A stretch of 64,000 nt of DNA from contig NZ_QTXL01000002.1 in the NCBI RefSeq assembly GCF_003461625.1, positions 409,992 through 473,991 on the forward strand. Reading direction: 5' to 3'. Numbering within the stretch: position 1 is the stretch's first letter; each line of letters starts with the position of its first letter. The position numbers and the translations under genes were made by a program. Below are positions 1 through 9,164 of this stretch, one piece after another. The notes beneath the pieces are model-generated. The model made no database searches. It worked only from the letters and a program-made list of their open reading frames with translations, and was not told the origin of the DNA. The DNA comes from Clostridium sp. AF15-31 (GTDB lineage Bacteria > Bacillota > Clostridia > Lachnospirales > Lachnospiraceae).

Positions 1-705
1 TTCCTTCAAATCACTATGTTCACAGGTTGCCGCATGCCAATGACCATACTTATTACTGCTCCAACTATCAGAAAATGTATGCTGGTGTACACTTGATTTC
101 GACCACTTTGCATACAATGTTATATCTTCAAATATTGAAAGTTCTCGCGATACCGGCTGTGTAAGATTTTCATCTGTATACCAGCCAATAAAATCATATC
201 CAGCTTTGGTCGTTGTTGGAAATGTACTCGGTATATGTGTCTGTTTAACAGCATCCGCTATTGCACTACCACCATTTGTATTATATTTAATCGTATATCC
301 AAGATTTGAATTTCCCATAACTGTATATGGAGTATTACTAGGTAAATATTCTCCTGTGAAGTAAAAATTAAACTCACTATATCCAACATAACCGGCATGA
401 TCTTTGTGTGCATCTGATCTCATTACAATAGAATTGATTCTGTCTCCAATCGGATATTGCGAAGAGCCACCGTATGTTATCCAGATCATATGACATTGCT
501 TGCAAACTACTATCTGTTTGTCTGGAGATAACTCAGCTCCTACATAAACCGTATCCCCTACCTGTAGAGTCGTAGGATCAATCGTTCCTGACCTGTATTC
601 TGTTGCATTTACTTTCATTGTTCCCATGCCTACAAACATAACAATACCAACCAGCAAGGCCGTCAGGATGCCTGTAACTTTGTTTTCTTTTAGTCGTCTT
701 ACCAT
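1..705 (-). CDS. secreted cell-surface protein with InlB-type B-repeat (5' part only)
   Basis: The reading frame is open from an ATG at 703-705 to the window edge, so only the first 235 codons are seen. A GGGG ribosome site lies about 10 nt before the ATG. Residues 1 to about 35 form a signal peptide: basic start, hydrophobic core ILTALLVGIVMFVG, then a likely cut near VNA. Residues about 130-195 match the Listeria-Bacteroides B-repeat (Flg_new type), with NTNGGS, GYDFIGWYTD and LYAKWS. After it comes a His/Trp/Cys-rich motif (HTFSDSW, GHWHAATCEH) often repeated in clostridial surface proteins. It is probably an adhesin-like or cell-wall protein. Its ligand, length and anchor cannot be seen. 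Confidence 0.8.
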   Translation of the reverse strand, partial: MVRRLKENKVTGILTALLVGIVMFVGMGTMKVNATEYRSGTIDPTTLQVGDTVYVGAELSPDKQIVVCKQCHMIWITYGGSSQYPIGDRINSIVMRSDAHKDHAGYVGYSEFNFYFTGEYLPSNTPYTVMGNSNLGYTIKYNTNGGSAIADAVKQTHIPSTFPTTTKAGYDFIGWYTDENLTQPVSRELSIFEDITLYAKWSKSSVHQHTFSDSWSSNKYGHWHAATCEHSDLKE

Positions 706-913
706 ATTTTCTTATCCCCTTTCATTCATCTGAATACAACACATAATACAACATATAGTATAATTATATCTGCATGTCTCATTATGTTGTTCCAAATAAG
801 TTATTTTCTGGTATTGTACCATAATCATTTCCCCATACCGGATTCTATGCACGAAATATCTGAAAAACGGCATGAAATGTTTCACTAGGTCTGGAAATAT
901 GGTCTATGCGTGT

Positions 914-944
914 ATAAAAAAAAGAAAGATAGCATGTCACTATC
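914..944 (-). terminator. probable rho-independent terminator of groESL
   Basis: Read on the minus strand about 80 nt after the groL stop, GATAG and CTATC form a short stem around a 7-nt loop, followed by a run rich in T. An alternative longer stem, AAGATAG (972-978) with CTATCTT (925-932), is also possible. The remaining 705-1021 gap shows no gene. Confidence 0.5.
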
Positions 945-1021
945 ATGTATCTTACACGATAATAAACAATACTATCTTCCTTTTTATTCTCTATTTGAAC
1001 TTTATGAGTGATGTATTATTT

Positions 1022-2659
<1,638 letters not shown>

Positions 2660-2688
2660 CTACCTCCAACTGTTTTTCTGCTATCTGA

Positions 2689-2976
2689 TTATTCACTTAC
2701 AACTGCAAGAATGTCACTCTGTTTTACGATGATATATTCATCATCACCGAGCTTAACTTCTGTTCCTGCGTATTTAGAATAAATAACTCTGTCTCCTGCC
2801 TTTACTTCCATAGGAACCTTAACGCCATCGACAACAGCTCCGGGACCAACTTCTACAACATCTGCATACTGTGGCTTCTCTTTTGCCTGTCCCGGTAATA
2901 CAATACCTGATTTTGTTGTCTCTTCTGCTACGGACTGTTTTAATACAACTCTGTCTCCTAATGGTACTAATTTCAT
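2689..2976 (-). CDS. groS: co-chaperonin GroES (Hsp10)
   Basis: This is the heptameric lid of the GroEL chamber. The start at 2976 gives MKLVPLGDRVVLKQ, the canonical GroES N-terminus, and a strong GGAGG lies about 9 nt upstream. A longer frame to 3045 would run through the promoter and operator and is not used. The 95-residue length is typical. The mobile-loop region (ETTKSGIVLPGQAKEKPQ) and the C-terminal DEYIIVKQSDILAVV are intact. It is the first gene of the groESL operon. Confidence 0.97.
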   Translation of the reverse strand: MKLVPLGDRVVLKQSVAEETTKSGIVLPGQAKEKPQYADVVEVGPGAVVDGVKVPMEVKAGDRVIYSKYAGTEVKLGDDEYIIVKQSDILAVVSE

Positions 2977-3038
2977 AATATATATTCCTCCTAACATATT
3001 AAATCCGTTCTTATCTGCCTTATGTACTCCGGCAGTTC

Positions 3039-3065
3039 CTAGCACTCATATCTCTTGAGTGCTAA
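3039..3065. promoter_or_regulatory. CIRCE operator (HrcA-binding)
   Basis: A nearly perfect 9-9-9 inverted repeat is present: CTAGCACTC, nine bases, GAGTGCTAA. Only the first base of one arm departs from the CIRCE consensus. It lies between the groES promoter and start codon, where HrcA represses class I heat-shock operons. No hrcA gene is in the window. Confidence 0.95.
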
Positions 3066-3075
3066 CACAATTATT

Positions 3076-3103
3076 ATTGTATTCATTTTGTGGAAAAAAT
3101 CAA
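3076..3103 (-). promoter_or_regulatory. sigma-A promoter of groESL
   Basis: On the minus strand TTGATT and TACAAT are separated by 16 bp, immediately upstream of the CIRCE element, so the operator overlaps the start of transcription. Confidence 0.8.
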
Positions 3104-3323
3104 CCCCTAAAATGATAAAAAATATATTAAATGGACAAGGTCTCTTACATTATATGAAATATACCCTGAATTCAGAACGAAAACCGGCGATTTTGATTTG
3201 TAAATTCAGGTGTTGCATGATATGCTTCTAATACAGGAATCAAACCGATGATTTCTGACATGATACAGGATAACGCCTGTTCAAAGGCTGCTATCCAAAT
3301 GATATATAGAAATGGAGAATACT

Positions 3324-4043
3324 ATGGCTGAACAATTATACACAATACCTGTCAACGATGCCTTTCATGCAGACTGTGAATGTCCTCTCTGTCAGATGCA
3401 GAAAACGCTGGAGGAACATGCCATCGAATATACGATGGGACCAAGCTATATGGAAGACGATAATCGTGCTATGACAGATAAAATGGGCTTCTGCTCCCAT
3501 CATATCGGCATGTTATATAAAGAAAAGAATCGTCTGGGACTTGCCCTGATGTTAAAAACACACACTGATAAAACGATCCGGGATCTGAAAGCTTTATCAG
3601 AAAAAGGAACTCCTGCAAAACCGGGACTTTTTTCCAAGCAGTCAAATTTTTCCGGTGTTGGTGCATATATCAAAGAACTGGAAAGCTCCTGCTTTATCTG
3701 TGACCGTATGAATCGTACCTTTGACCGCTATGTCGATACGATCTTTCATATGTGGAAAAAAGATCCTGAATTCAAGGACACCTTCAAAAGCAGCAAGGGC
3801 TTCTGTACTTACCACTACGGTATCCTCTACGATACCTCTGTCACAAAGCTGTCCAAAAAACAATGTGAAGAATTCATAGAAGCCTTGAATCACTTATATT
3901 TTGAAAACATGGAACGTGTCAACGGAGATATCGGATGGTTCATCGATAAATTCGACTATCGATTCAAGAATGAACCATGGAAGAACTCAAAGGATGCCCT
4001 ACCTCGCGGCATAATCAAGGCTAATCATACATTTGTAGAATAA
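3324..4043 (+). CDS. DUF6062-type cysteine-rich protein, function unknown
   Basis: This is a 239-residue soluble protein with no signal peptide. It has four Cys/His clusters: CPLC near residue 17, GFCSHH near 57, SCFICDRM near 120 and GFCTYH near 160. They look like two repeated halves, each with a CxxC followed by a CxxH, which suggests metal binding. I recognise the pattern as the family of unknown function DUF6062, common in Clostridia. The start at 3324 is chosen because GGAG lies 6 nt before it; the ATG at 3312 overlaps that site. It stands alone on the plus strand and converges on the next gene across the structured element at 4049-4277. Confidence 0.75.
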   Translation: MAEQLYTIPVNDAFHADCECPLCQMQKTLEEHAIEYTMGPSYMEDDNRAMTDKMGFCSHHIGMLYKEKNRLGLALMLKTHTDKTIRDLKALSEKGTPAKPGLFSKQSNFSGVGAYIKELESSCFICDRMNRTFDRYVDTIFHMWKKDPEFKDTFKSSKGFCTYHYGILYDTSVTKLSKKQCEEFIEALNHLYFENMERVNGDIGWFIDKFDYRFKNEPWKNSKDALPRGIIKANHTFVE

Positions 4044-4048
4044 AAAGC

Positions 4049-4277
4049 GACAATATTACTGCCTGATAAACATAGGATACACACAAAAATACTGTGTACA
4101 TTGCACTTCACATATTATTCCGCAAAACGCTTTCGCTCTACCCTCAACGCAGCAGTACTAAGTTCGCCGTATTATACGGCTCACTAAGGACTGGCGTTCG
4201 GGCAGGTTTGCTTCATAATAGTGAGTGTAATGTACACAGTATTTTTTATATAGTATAAAATTCACAGCAATATTGTC
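4049..4277. repeat. structured intergenic element, copy 1 (conserved 94-bp core in a long stem)
   Basis: The element has nested inverted repeats. The outer arms are GACAATATT (4049-4057) and its complement (4269-4277). A 23-bp arm (4085-4107) pairs with 4224-4246 with one G-T wobble and a T-run after it. The core (4122-4215) has stems GCAAA/TTTGC, AACGC/GCGTT and GCCGTA/TACGGC plus unpaired GTACTAA and AAGGAC. The core is homologous to 33613-33708 (minus strand) with compensating changes in all three stems. It begins 5 nt after the upstream stop codon and probably also ends transcription. No ORF is inside. Confidence 0.75.
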
Positions 4278-4283
4278 ACCTTT

Positions 4284-4898
4284 TTACATTGCCTGTTTGG
4301 TTACATGACCGCCAAATGCCTGTGCCAGATCATGTGTCCACAGGTATTCACGATATCTTCTGAGCAGGCCTTTGTAAATCACCTTAACATTACTGCTCTT
4401 CCGAAAATCATCCGGCCTTACAAGCCCCGGTTGTTTATCGAGAATATGTATACCAGAACGTTCTAACACACATGCCACGAACTGGGAACAGAAATAATTA
4501 TATTTCCTCTCAATCGCCTTATTTCGTATAACACCATAAAGTCCCCAAAAATTATACCGATAGCGATCAGCATTTGTTTTAAATGCCGCAAGCTCCTGCA
4601 GTACATGTCTGTACTGCTTATCTGTCACGGTCAGTTCCAGAACAACACAGCTTGTTTCAACATCTCTGCCAAATATTCCGGTATCAATATCTTCTATAAT
4701 GAATCCGCAGTTGAATGGATTATAGATTCCCTTTCTGGCGAAGCTGTACATCTCCCGAAGCTCCAGATCCAATGCAATGGATGCATGTGCATATGGCTCT
4801 TTTGTCCAGAATTTGATGATTCTTGCAGGAACTGTGTGTGTCTTGGAGATCAGGATATATAATTTTCTGTTTTCTAATTCTGATATATCATTTTTCAT
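4284..4898 (-). CDS. permuted papain-fold (YiiX/NlpC-P60-like) hydrolase
   Basis: This 204-residue protein has no signal peptide. It carries the circularly permuted NlpC/P60 arrangement: a His near residue 37 in YAHASIALD, and further on the Cys in NYFCSQFVACVLERSG. Family members hydrolyse amide or acyl bonds, some acting on cell-wall peptides or lipids, but the substrate here cannot be told. It lies 20 bp after glnS on the same strand and is probably co-transcribed. Its 3' end meets the structured element shared with the convergent gene. Confidence 0.65.
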   Translation of the reverse strand: MKNDISELENRKLYILISKTHTVPARIIKFWTKEPYAHASIALDLELREMYSFARKGIYNPFNCGFIIEDIDTGIFGRDVETSCVVLELTVTDKQYRHVLQELAAFKTNADRYRYNFWGLYGVIRNKAIERKYNYFCSQFVACVLERSGIHILDKQPGLVRPDDFRKSSNVKVIYKGLLRRYREYLWTHDLAQAFGGHVTKQAM

Positions 4899-4917
4899 AC
4901 TTTTAATAGACTAAATT

Positions 4918-6582
4918 TTATTTTCCCGGCTTATAGGAACTCTTTAATGAAACAATACGGTTATATACAGGATGCTCCTTAGTAGAGTCTTTGGAATCTA
5001 CACAGAAGAATCCATTACGAAGGAACTGGAATGCTTCACCGGGTTTTGCATCTTCAAATGCTTTCTCGAGCTTACATCCCTGTAATACGGTCAATGAATT
5101 CGGATTCAGATTCAAAGTACCATCCTCATTCAGCTTACCTTTTTCTTCATCCACGATATTCTCATATAAACGAACCTCAGCATCAATTGCACTTTCTGCT
5201 GATACCCAGTGTATCGTTCCTTTTACCTTTCTTCCTTCGAATCCTGAACCACTCTTGGTCGCAGGATCATAAGTACAGTGAACAACTGTTACATTTCCAT
5301 CTTCATCCTTCTCATATCCTGTACAGGTTACAAAATATGCATTCTTCAGACGTACCTCATTGCCAGGGAACAGACGGAAATATTTCTTAGGCGGTTCTTC
5401 CATGAAATCATCTCTTTCAATATAGAGATATTTGCTGAATGCAACTTCTCTGGAGCCTGCTTCCTCATTTTCCTGATTATTTTCAACCGGCAGATATTCT
5501 ACCTGATCCTCCGGATAATTATCGATCACCAGCTTGATCGGATTCAGGACTGCCATATAACGGTTTGCTGTAAGCTTCAGATCATCACGCAGACAATACT
5601 CAAGCATCGCATAATCAACAGAGCTCTGGCTCTTTGAGATACCAACCAACTCCATAAACTTCTTAATAGAAGAAGCAGTGAATCCTCGTCTTCTGAGTGC
5701 TGCGATCGATACAAGTCTTGGATCATCCCAGCCATCTACGATACCATCCTCTACCAGCTTCTTAATATATCTCTTACCTGTAACTACATTTGTCAGATAT
5801 AACTTTGCAAATTCAATCTGCTTTGGTGGGTTCTCATATTCCAGTTCCCGTACTACCCAGTCATATAAAGGTCTGTGATCCTCAAATTCCAGTGTACAGA
5901 TAGAATGCGTTACACCTTCAATCGCATCCTCAATCGGATGAGCGAAATCATACATTGGATAAATACACCATTTATCCCCTGTATTATGATGTGTCATACG
6001 GGCAACACGATAGATAACAGGATCGCGCATATTAATATTCGGTGAAGCCATATCGATCTTTGCACGAAGCACCTTGCTTCCATCCGGGAACTCTCCGTTC
6101 TTCATTGCTTCAAATAATGCAAGATTTTCTTCAATACTTCTGTCTCTGTATGGGCTGTTTTTACCCGGCTCTGTCAGCGTTCCTCGGTATTCACGGATCT
6201 CATCTGCCGTCAGATCACATACAAATGCCTTGCCTTTCTTGATCAATTTGACTGCTGCTTCATACATCTGGTCAAAATAATTGGATGCAAAGAATACTCT
6301 GTCTCCGAAATCGGCACCCAGCCATCTTACATCATCTAATATGGATTCTACAAATTCTGTCTTTTCCTTTGTTGGATTCGTATCGTCAAATCTCAGATTA
6401 AACTGTCCGCCATATTCCTGTGCAAGACCATAGTTCAATAATATGGATTTGGCATGTCCTATATGCAAATATCCATTCGGTTCCGGAGGAAATCTTGTGA
6501 CTACCTTCGTTACCTTGCCCTCCGCTATATCTTTATCAATAATCTGTTCAATAAAATTTTTCCCGATTGATTCTTCTGCCAT
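4918..6582 (-). CDS. glnS: glutaminyl-tRNA synthetase
   Basis: This class I synthetase charges tRNA-Gln with glutamine using ATP. The HIGH motif is in [15 protein letters not shown] and the Rossmann fold carries RFDDTNP. The KMSKS-equivalent loop reads [13 protein letters not shown], a TGKR variant rather than the E. coli MSKR. The C-terminal anticodon-binding beta-barrels follow, with [10 protein letters not shown] and GTIHWVS. The start at 6582 is preceded by GGAGG at 8 nt spacing; the ATG at 6585 is an alternative and the ATG at 6600 would contain the ribosome site. Its presence means glutamine is attached directly rather than only through GatCAB. Confidence 0.96.
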   Translation of the reverse strand: MAEESIGKNFIEQIIDKDIAEGKVTKVVTRFPPEPNGYLHIGHAKSILLNYGLAQEYGGQFNLRFDDTNPTKEKTEFVESILDDVRWLGADFGDRVFFASNYFDQMYEAAVKLIKKGKAFVCDLTADEIREYRGTLTEPGKNSPYRDRSIEENLALFEAMKNGEFPDGSKVLRAKIDMASPNINMRDPVIYRVARMTHHNTGDKWCIYPMYDFAHPIEDAIEGVTHSICTLEFEDHRPLYDWVVRELEYENPPKQIEFAKLYLTNVVTGKRYIKKLVEDGIVDGWDDPRLVSIAALRRRGFTASSIKKFMELVGISKSQSSVDYAMLEYCLRDDLKLTANRYMAVLNPIKLVIDNYPEDQVEYLPVENNQENEEAGSREVAFSKYLYIERDDFMEEPPKKYFRLFPGNEVRLKNAYFVTCTGYEKDEDGNVTVVHCTYDPATKSGSGFEGRKVKGTIHWVSAESAIDAEVRLYENIVDEEKGKLNEDGTLNLNPNSLTVLQGCKLEKAFEDAKPGEAFQFLRNGFFCVDSKDSTKEHPVYNRIVSLKSSYKPGK

Positions 6583-6711
6583 CATTAATGCCTCCTTCAT
6601 ATAATTAGCATGACTTTTTTAAGTCTATCACATTTTACATAAAGCCTCAACTGCAAATTCTAAAACTCAGCAAAACTCAGTAATTTTCAATAACTTTCAG
6701 TAAATCTCTTA

Positions 6712-6740
6712 TTGACAAATACATCATTTTACTATATATT
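6712..6740 (+). promoter_or_regulatory. sigma-A promoter of tRNA-Thr
   Basis: TTGACA and TATATT are separated by 17 bp, and the -10 box ends 13 nt before the mature tRNA. Confidence 0.8.
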
Positions 6741-6753
6741 AACTAATGTTGTT

Positions 6754-6826
6754 GCTACTATAGCTCAGGTGGTAGAGCGCCACATTGGTAATGTGGAGGT
6801 CACGGGTCCGACTCCCGTTAGTAGCT
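6754..6826 (+). tRNA. tRNA-Thr (anticodon GGT)
   Basis: This is a 73-nt cloverleaf. The acceptor stem is GCTACTA with TAGTAGC, the D-arm contains GCTCAGGTGGTAGAGC, and the anticodon stem CCACA/TGTGG holds the loop TTGGTAA. The T-arm is CGGGTCCGACTCCCG. CCA is not encoded. Its 3' part is the attachment site of the island, so the gene is kept intact by sequence the element brought in. Confidence 0.96.
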
Positions 6827-6829
6827 CTT
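6783..6829 (+). repeat. attL (3' half of tRNA-Thr)
   Basis: This 47-bp sequence, from the anticodon stem to three bases past the tRNA, is identical to 27657-27703. The bases beyond differ on both sides, which fixes the repeat limits. Confidence 0.93.
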
Positions 6830-6849
6830 ATAAATTTATCAGTATTTAT

Positions 6850-6870
6850 GCCGCTTAGAGCGGTTTTTTT
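6850..6870 (+). terminator. terminator for tRNA-Thr supplied by the island
   Basis: A stem CCGCT-TAG-AGCGG is followed by seven T. It lies just inside the left attachment site. The original host T-run is now beyond attR at 27703-27708. Confidence 0.85.
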
Positions 6871-6911
6871 ATTGTCTGAATTTCTATAAATATCATGCAA
6901 AAATCTGTTTT

Positions 6912-6934
6912 TGTCTACTATTTGTCTACTATTT
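6912..6934 (+). repeat. tandem TGTCTACTATT sites, left copy (probable integrase arm sites)
   Basis: Two tandem copies of TGTCTACTATT lie 83 bp inside attL. The 23-bp block is repeated perfectly at 27512-27534, about 120 bp inside attR, in the same orientation. Tyrosine integrases with an N-terminal arm-binding domain use such paired sites; the assignment to this integrase is inference. Confidence 0.75.
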
Positions 6935-7347
6935 CCAATTTTTTATGATCTGCTGCCTTAATCAGCATGTTTCCCATCGGCAGCAGTCCAGATAATATCT
7001 ATCTATATTGATCTATAATTGAATTGTATTAAGTCTCCCCTGCTGATTAGAGGTTTCTCCCATTTTGGGGAAAAACTAATTTTCCTCTAAGTTGCTGTAT
7101 CAATCGGTCATGCGCCGGATCCACTGCTATCTTTGGCAATGTAAGTTAGACTTACCCGCTCTCCCATTACTGCCATCATGAGGTTAACAGTGCCTGTCTG
7201 TACCCCGACCTCATTAGTAATGACCCCATCTTCTTTAAGATTAGTTAACACCTGGGGCGGTGTTTCACCTTATCAGAGGTTCAACATTCTTCAACATTTC
7301 AAAGTCGGCGTTTTACCGACTTTGACGTTAGCATTTGTTAGCAATTA

Positions 7348-7372
7348 AGGGTGTCGCATTTTGCTACTCCCT
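7348..7372 (-). repeat. 25-bp dyad repeat, copy A (inverted)
   Basis: On the minus strand it runs AGGG, then GCAAAATGCGACA in the middle, then CCCT. It matches copy B at 7670-7694 at about 21 of 25 positions and lies in inverted orientation to it. Confidence 0.6.
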
Positions 7373-7446
7373 GAACAACCGTACCTGGTGGTACACTTGT
7401 ACCCTGACAGACCGATTCGTTCGGGGAGCTCTGTATATTTTTTCAA
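7373..7446 (+). repeat. imperfect 74-bp direct repeat, unit 1
   Basis: It starts GAACAACCGTACC and shares TTGTA, ATTCGTT, GGGAGC and CTGTATAT blocks in order with unit 2 at 7540-7612. Each unit is preceded by an AGGG-type dyad. Confidence 0.6.
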
Positions 7447-7539
7447 TTTGAGGTTTTCTGAGGTTGTATATATCCCTGAAGGTCAACTTTAGTCATGTTC
7501 CTATTGCTATCAAGGGGTCATAGTTTTAATGACACCTTA

Positions 7540-7612
7540 GAACAACCGTACCCCAAAGTACCCTTGTAATCTCCATAACTATTCGTTAGGGAGCCCTGTA
7601 TATATTTTCAAA
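7540..7612 (+). repeat. imperfect 74-bp direct repeat, unit 2
   Basis: It is the second copy of the unit at 7373-7446, about 167 bp downstream and in the same orientation. The preceding hairpin AAGGGGTCAT/ATGACACCTT replaces dyad copy A. Confidence 0.6.
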
Positions 7613-7669
7613 TGTCATGTTTTGACAAGTTTTCTATTGTTGCCGATGTCGCCAAATGCGGCAACAACA

Positions 7670-7694
7670 AGGGGGTAACAAAATGTGACACCCT
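7670..7694 (+). repeat. 25-bp dyad repeat, copy B
   Basis: AGGGGGTAACAAAATG followed by TGACACCCT. Related to copies A and C. The end blocks AGGG and CCCT pair with each other. Confidence 0.6.
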
Positions 7695-7955
7695 ATGTTT
7701 GCTATAGGTTTTGGCAATAACATTCAATTACATCTAACCTGTAGTAGTTTATGAATAGCGTCACGAATCGTTACGCTATATACATATGGGGTACTAATAA
7801 TAACCCCATACACCGATGGCCTCGCCAGTACCGACCTCATACCTCAGATACCAAAACGGTACTTGAGGTCCTGATTCAGGACTCCATCCAGAACGATACA
7901 TTCGTATTCCCCAAATGGGAATACGGTCAGAACACACAAGGAGCACATATGCAAC

Positions 7956-7980
7956 ACTGCCTAGATTAAATCTAGGCAGT
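7956..7980. repeat. 25-bp perfect palindrome
   Basis: Arms ACTGCCTAGATT and AATCTAGGCAGT flank a single central A. There is no following T-run, so it is not a simple terminator. It is the longest uninterrupted palindrome of the region. Confidence 0.8.
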
Positions 7981-8355
7981 CATCAAGCGCTACCCTGATT
8001 CAGGGGAGTGTTTCAATACACCTACCCTGATTCAGGGGGAGTGATCAAAACGTTCACCCCTTCATCACATCAAAAGCACCTACAGGTCTGCAAATGTTCT
8101 TTTTGAATATTACATGTGTATATTGGTTTTTCTTGGCCTATATATCCTCTAATGTTGGGTTTTGCCAAGTTGTATATATTCCCATATGTCAAATTTTGTA
8201 AGATTCTATACTCTCCAACCTTAACATTTATTAACACCCTATACACGGAAAACCTTGGAAGATCACACCACACCCGAACCTCATCACCATTACATCCATC
8301 ACCTGCTGCCGGATGTACTATAGTTGCTGTACACCTATAGATACGGAATATTATA

Positions 8356-8381
8356 AGGGGGAACGATTTGTGACACACCCT
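8356..8381 (+). repeat. 25-bp dyad repeat, copy C (more divergent)
   Basis: AGGGGGAACGATTTG followed by TGACACACCCT, in the same orientation as copy B, with one inserted base and changes in the centre. Confidence 0.45.
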
Positions 8382-8644
8382 ACCAGCTATCAATCTATAT
8401 TTTCTTGGCAGCAGATCATCCATTTTTGTATATCAAATCTGCGGTTTTATGTAATTTTTGTTTGAAAATATGTGGATTTCATGCCAAAATCTGCATATTT
8501 TATTCTATTTTCTGTACTAAATACGCCTCACTATTCTCCTATGCCATCCGGATCTAGTAATTTGTAGTATGCCCTGCTGCCTATGTAACGCCAGCTTAGT
8601 ATTATTCAAAATAAAAAGCACCCTGCTATTTGCAAAGTGCCTTG

Positions 8645-8839
8645 TTATAACATATCCAATATTGATTCACACATTTCACCTTCTTGGTTTGGTGAATAAT
8701 CCTCATTGAATCCTTTTTCCTGTAAATATTCTGAAACTTTTTCCTCAATCAATATAATATCAGAATTAGAAATATTTTTCTGTTTGATTGAAATTCCAAT
8801 CTTTTTCATGAATTCTATTTGAGTATTTTTAAATTTCAT
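8645..8839 (-). CDS. small hypothetical protein
   Basis: This is a 64-residue, lysine- and glutamate-rich soluble protein without recognisable domains. The start at 8839 follows AAGGTGG at 8 nt. The GTG at 8851 overlaps that ribosome site and is less likely. The C-terminal half (IEEKVSEYLQEKGFNEDY) looks helical. A weak stem AAGCAC/GTGCCTT with T-run follows the stop (8616-8643). It is the leftmost gene of the island. The function is not recognised. Confidence 0.6.
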   Translation of the reverse strand: MKFKNTQIEFMKKIGISIKQKNISNSDIILIEEKVSEYLQEKGFNEDYSPNQEGEMCESILDML

Positions 8840-9014
8840 ATAAGCTGCCACCTTTTTAATTCTTCCGTATTTATCTATTACATTTTCCTTTTTGATTGGT
8901 AAACTTCAGAATATTTCTTTTATTATTTTGTCTTAAATATACAATTCTATTAACCACAGAACATATATCATCAATATATTAAAATGGAGATGCCAAATAA
9001 ACACCATCGTATTA

Positions 9015-9043
9015 TTGATTTTTTTGCTATCACGCTATATATT
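9015..9043 (+). promoter_or_regulatory. sigma-A-like promoter of the 9050 RNA candidate
   Basis: TTGATT and TATATT are separated by exactly 17 bp, about 7 nt before the hairpin that begins at 9051. No protein gene follows on this strand. Confidence 0.6.
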
Positions 9044-9049
9044 ACTAAG

Positions 9050-9126
9050 AAATAAGAGCGTTCTGTTCCCCCATTTGCCTCTACCTTGTAGAGTTGCCGG
9101 GAGCGGAATAGCTCTTATTATTTTTC
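9050..9126 (+). ncRNA. candidate small structured RNA (about 75 nt)
   Basis: The sequence folds as one rod. The outer stem is AATAAGAGC/GCTCTTATT. The middle stem TTCTGTTCCC/GGGAGCGGAA pairs over 10 bp with two G-U wobbles, which favours the plus strand as the RNA. The apical stem is CTCTAC/GTAGAG with loop CTT. ATTATTTTTCC follows the outer stem, as in a terminator. A 17-bp-spaced promoter starts transcription at the base of the stem. It lies between two minus-strand genes and resembles no RNA family I can name. Confidence 0.5.
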
Positions 9127-9164
9127 CATATGGCAGCAATCCATACATCTCTCACATAATACAT

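Larger units (their letters stand above)
6871..8614. other. 1.7-kb non-coding, palindrome-rich region at the island's left end
   Basis: No credible gene is present on either strand. There are more than a dozen separate inverted repeats: GTAAG/CTTAC (7141), AAAGTCGG/CCGACTTT (7301), AAGG-GTCAT/ATGAC-CCTT (7513), TTGTTGCCG/CGGCAACAA (7638), CCTAT/ATAGG (7691), ATAGCGT/ACGCTAT (7754), ATGGGGT/ACCCCAT (7786), GACCTCA/TGAGGTC (7832), ATTCCC/GGGAAT (7915), a 25-bp palindrome (7956-7980) and CCCTGATTCAGGG twice (7992, 8025). It also holds imperfect direct repeats and a recurring 25-bp dyad, listed separately. A replication origin, integrase/excisionase binding region or a large structured RNA are all possible. 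Confidence 0.7.

Noticed and set aside
4085..4246. Insertion sequence or MITE with terminal inverted repeats
   Set aside because: The arms of the two copies are unrelated in sequence and no target duplication was seen. Shared sequence is limited to the inside core.
7020..8060. CRISPR array
   Set aside because: The palindromes differ from one another and there is no regular repeat-spacer period; no cas genes are nearby.
7751..8423. Small ORFs in the palindrome-rich region
   Set aside because: Their sequences follow the inverted repeats, have no ribosome sites, and show no coding pattern.
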